Assembly (NCBI GenBank): GCA_937914965.1
Contig: CALGIY010000078.1
Location: forward strand, 1 to 6,550
Origin: an uncultured Thermoanaerobacteraceae bacterium
GTDB lineage: Bacteria > Bacillota > DSM-12270 > Thermacetogeniales > Thermacetogeniaceae
Reading direction: 5' to 3'
Length of the DNA: 6,550 bases
The first letter of the stretch is position 1, and each line of letters starts with the position of its first letter. A program made the translations under genes and the position numbers. This document shows positions 5,378-6,550 of the stretch, piece by piece. The notes beneath the pieces were generated by a model. That model was not told where the DNA came from. It saw only the letters and a list, made by a program, of their open reading frames with translations, and searched no databases.

Positions 5378-6550
5378 TTTAGAGATTGGGAGAGTAAAAT
5401 AAAATGTCGACCCTTCTCCAAGCTTGCTCCTGACCCCACATTCTCCCCCGTGAAGGGAAATGATCTCTTTGCAAATGTGCAGTCCTAGGCCTAGGCCCTG
5501 GAACTTTGCTGATGCTTCCTGAACCCTGTAGAACTTGTCAAAGACAAAAGGAATTTTCTGTTCTGGGATCCCTATGCCTTCATCGCTGACCTCTATGGTC
5601 AGGGCATCGTCCTTAACAGTTGTGTTAATGCGGACAACTTGTGTACCTGGAGCGTACTTTATGGCATTGCTGAGATAATTGGTCAGGACCTGTTCCAACC
5701 TTATGGGATCAGCTAAAATCGGTCTATCGATCTTTGCGCCTGTTCGCTCAATTCTGATTGCGGAACCGTGGTGTTCTACCAATGCGGCATCAGCAGCCTG
5801 TTGGATGAGATCTTCGAAATCAACTTCCTGAAGGGAGATTTTAATTCCACCGTTTTCCAACCTGGAAATATCCAGAAGGTCCTCCACTAGGCTATGGAGC
5901 TTTTCGGACTGTTCCTTTACCTTGGAGAGATAACTGTAGGCACGGTGGTCCTTCATGTCCTTCATTGACCGCAGAGATATTTCTGCAAAGGCCTTGATAC
6001 TGGTCAATGGGGTCTTGAGCTCATGGCTCGCAACGCTCAGGAATTCATCTTTTTTATTTTCTAATTGCTTGCGCTCATCTATATCGGTCATGGTACCGAC
6101 CCAGCTGTGCCCAGCTGACCCCTGGGCAACGGGCACAAGCTTTAGGAGATGGTAACGGTAATTTTCAGATTGTTTTTCCCGAAGCCTCAATTCTGCCTCC
6201 AATGGAAGCTTGTCTTCCAATTGGAACTTCCATTTCTCAAAAATGTGTCCATCCTCGGGATGGAGTTCGGGCCATGTGGACCTATCATGAGAATACCGGA
6301 ACCACTGTTCGTTAACATAGTCTACCTCCCCCTCTGAGTCAGTAGTAAATGCCAATTGCGGCAGTGCTTCCATTGTCACTTTCAATTCTTCGAGTTTGTC
6401 CGACAGCTCAGACTGCGCCTGTTTGCGATGGCGGATTTCTGTCCTGAGAACTTCCTGCATTCTTTGGAGCTCCGAAGTCTGCTCATACAGCCTGTAAAAG
6501 GTCTTGACCTTGAGCAGCAGAATATCAGGGTCAACAGGTTTGGTAATGTA
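5375..6550 (-). CDS. REC-PAS sensor histidine kinase, 5' end cut by window edge
   Basis: The visible part is 391 residues. An internal ATG at 6460 is not the likely start: the frame stays open to the window edge, and the 30 codons before it encode YITKPVDPD followed by a helix, which is the last strand (conserved Lys-Pro) and final helix of a receiver domain. The rest of that receiver lies outside the window. Numbering from the Met at 6460: coiled linker about 1-30, PAS domain about 33-130 (VDYVNEQWF, then TMTDIDERKQLE), HisKA with phospho-acceptor H146 in ASHELKTPLTSI, and HATPase with N265 (N box, NYLSNAIKYA), D293 in SDEGIGIP, and a glycine-rich GLGLGL lid region. No membrane segment is visible, so it is probably a cytoplasmic kinase controlled by its own receiver and PAS domain. 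It ends by overlapping the next kinase gene by 1 nt, which suggests co-translation. The ligand is unknown. The kinase call is firm; the REC call rests on the C-terminal tail only. Confidence 0.93.
   Translation of the reverse strand, partial: YITKPVDPDILLLKVKTFYRLYEQTSELQRMQEVLRTEIRHRKQAQSELSDKLEELKVTMEALPQLAFTTDSEGEVDYVNEQWFRYSHDRSTWPELHPEDGHIFEKWKFQLEDKLPLEAELRLREKQSENYRYHLLKLVPVAQGSAGHSWVGTMTDIDERKQLENKKDEFLSVASHELKTPLTSIKAFAEISLRSMKDMKDHRAYSYLSKVKEQSEKLHSLVEDLLDISRLENGGIKISLQEVDFEDLIQQAADAALVEHHGSAIRIERTGAKIDRPILADPIRLEQVLTNYLSNAIKYAPGTQVVRINTTVKDDALTIEVSDEGIGIPEQKIPFVFDKFYRVQEASAKFQGLGLGLHICKEIISLHGGECGVRSKLGEGSTFYFTLPISK

Overview
The window holds one dense signal-transduction cluster. 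Every gene lies on the minus strand, so transcription runs from the high-coordinate end to the low-coordinate end. In transcription order: (1) the 3' part of a cytoplasmic-looking receiver-PAS-histidine kinase whose 5' end is outside the window; (2) a 1191-residue membrane hybrid histidine kinase (CHASE3-HAMP-GAF-coiled coil-HisKA-HATPase-REC-REC-REC); (3) a single-domain response regulator; (4) a CheR-type methyltransferase; (5) a second single-domain response regulator. The last ~200 bases are AT-rich and non-coding, with a possible terminator and an 11-bp direct repeat. No RNA gene, mobile element or CRISPR array was seen.

The first four genes are packed as an operon: a 1-nt TAATG overlap, then gaps of 14 and 2 nt. 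The last gene follows after 42 nt. The likely flow, inferred from families, is that the two kinases sense periplasmic or extracytoplasmic (CHASE3), cytoplasmic (GAF, PAS) and phosphorylation (REC) inputs. Phosphate would then pass to the receivers fused to the hybrid kinase and to the two stand-alone receivers. CheR may add a methylation-based adaptation layer. No DNA-binding output domain, CheA, CheW, CheB or chemoreceptor is visible here, so the output must lie outside the window or work by protein-protein contact.

The organism is most likely a member of Bacteroidota. The reasons are the similarity of this gene set to multi-kinase/CheR clusters common in that phylum, the weak or absent Shine-Dalgarno sequences before most genes, and mid-range GC in the genes with AT-rich intergenic DNA. 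This assignment is inference, with moderate confidence.

The window looks like a well-built member of a known type of cluster rather than a clearly new system. The points most worth attention are CheR without its usual partners, a 28-residue repeat in the kinase coiled coil, an atypical middle receiver, and a stand-alone receiver closely resembling the kinase's last receiver.
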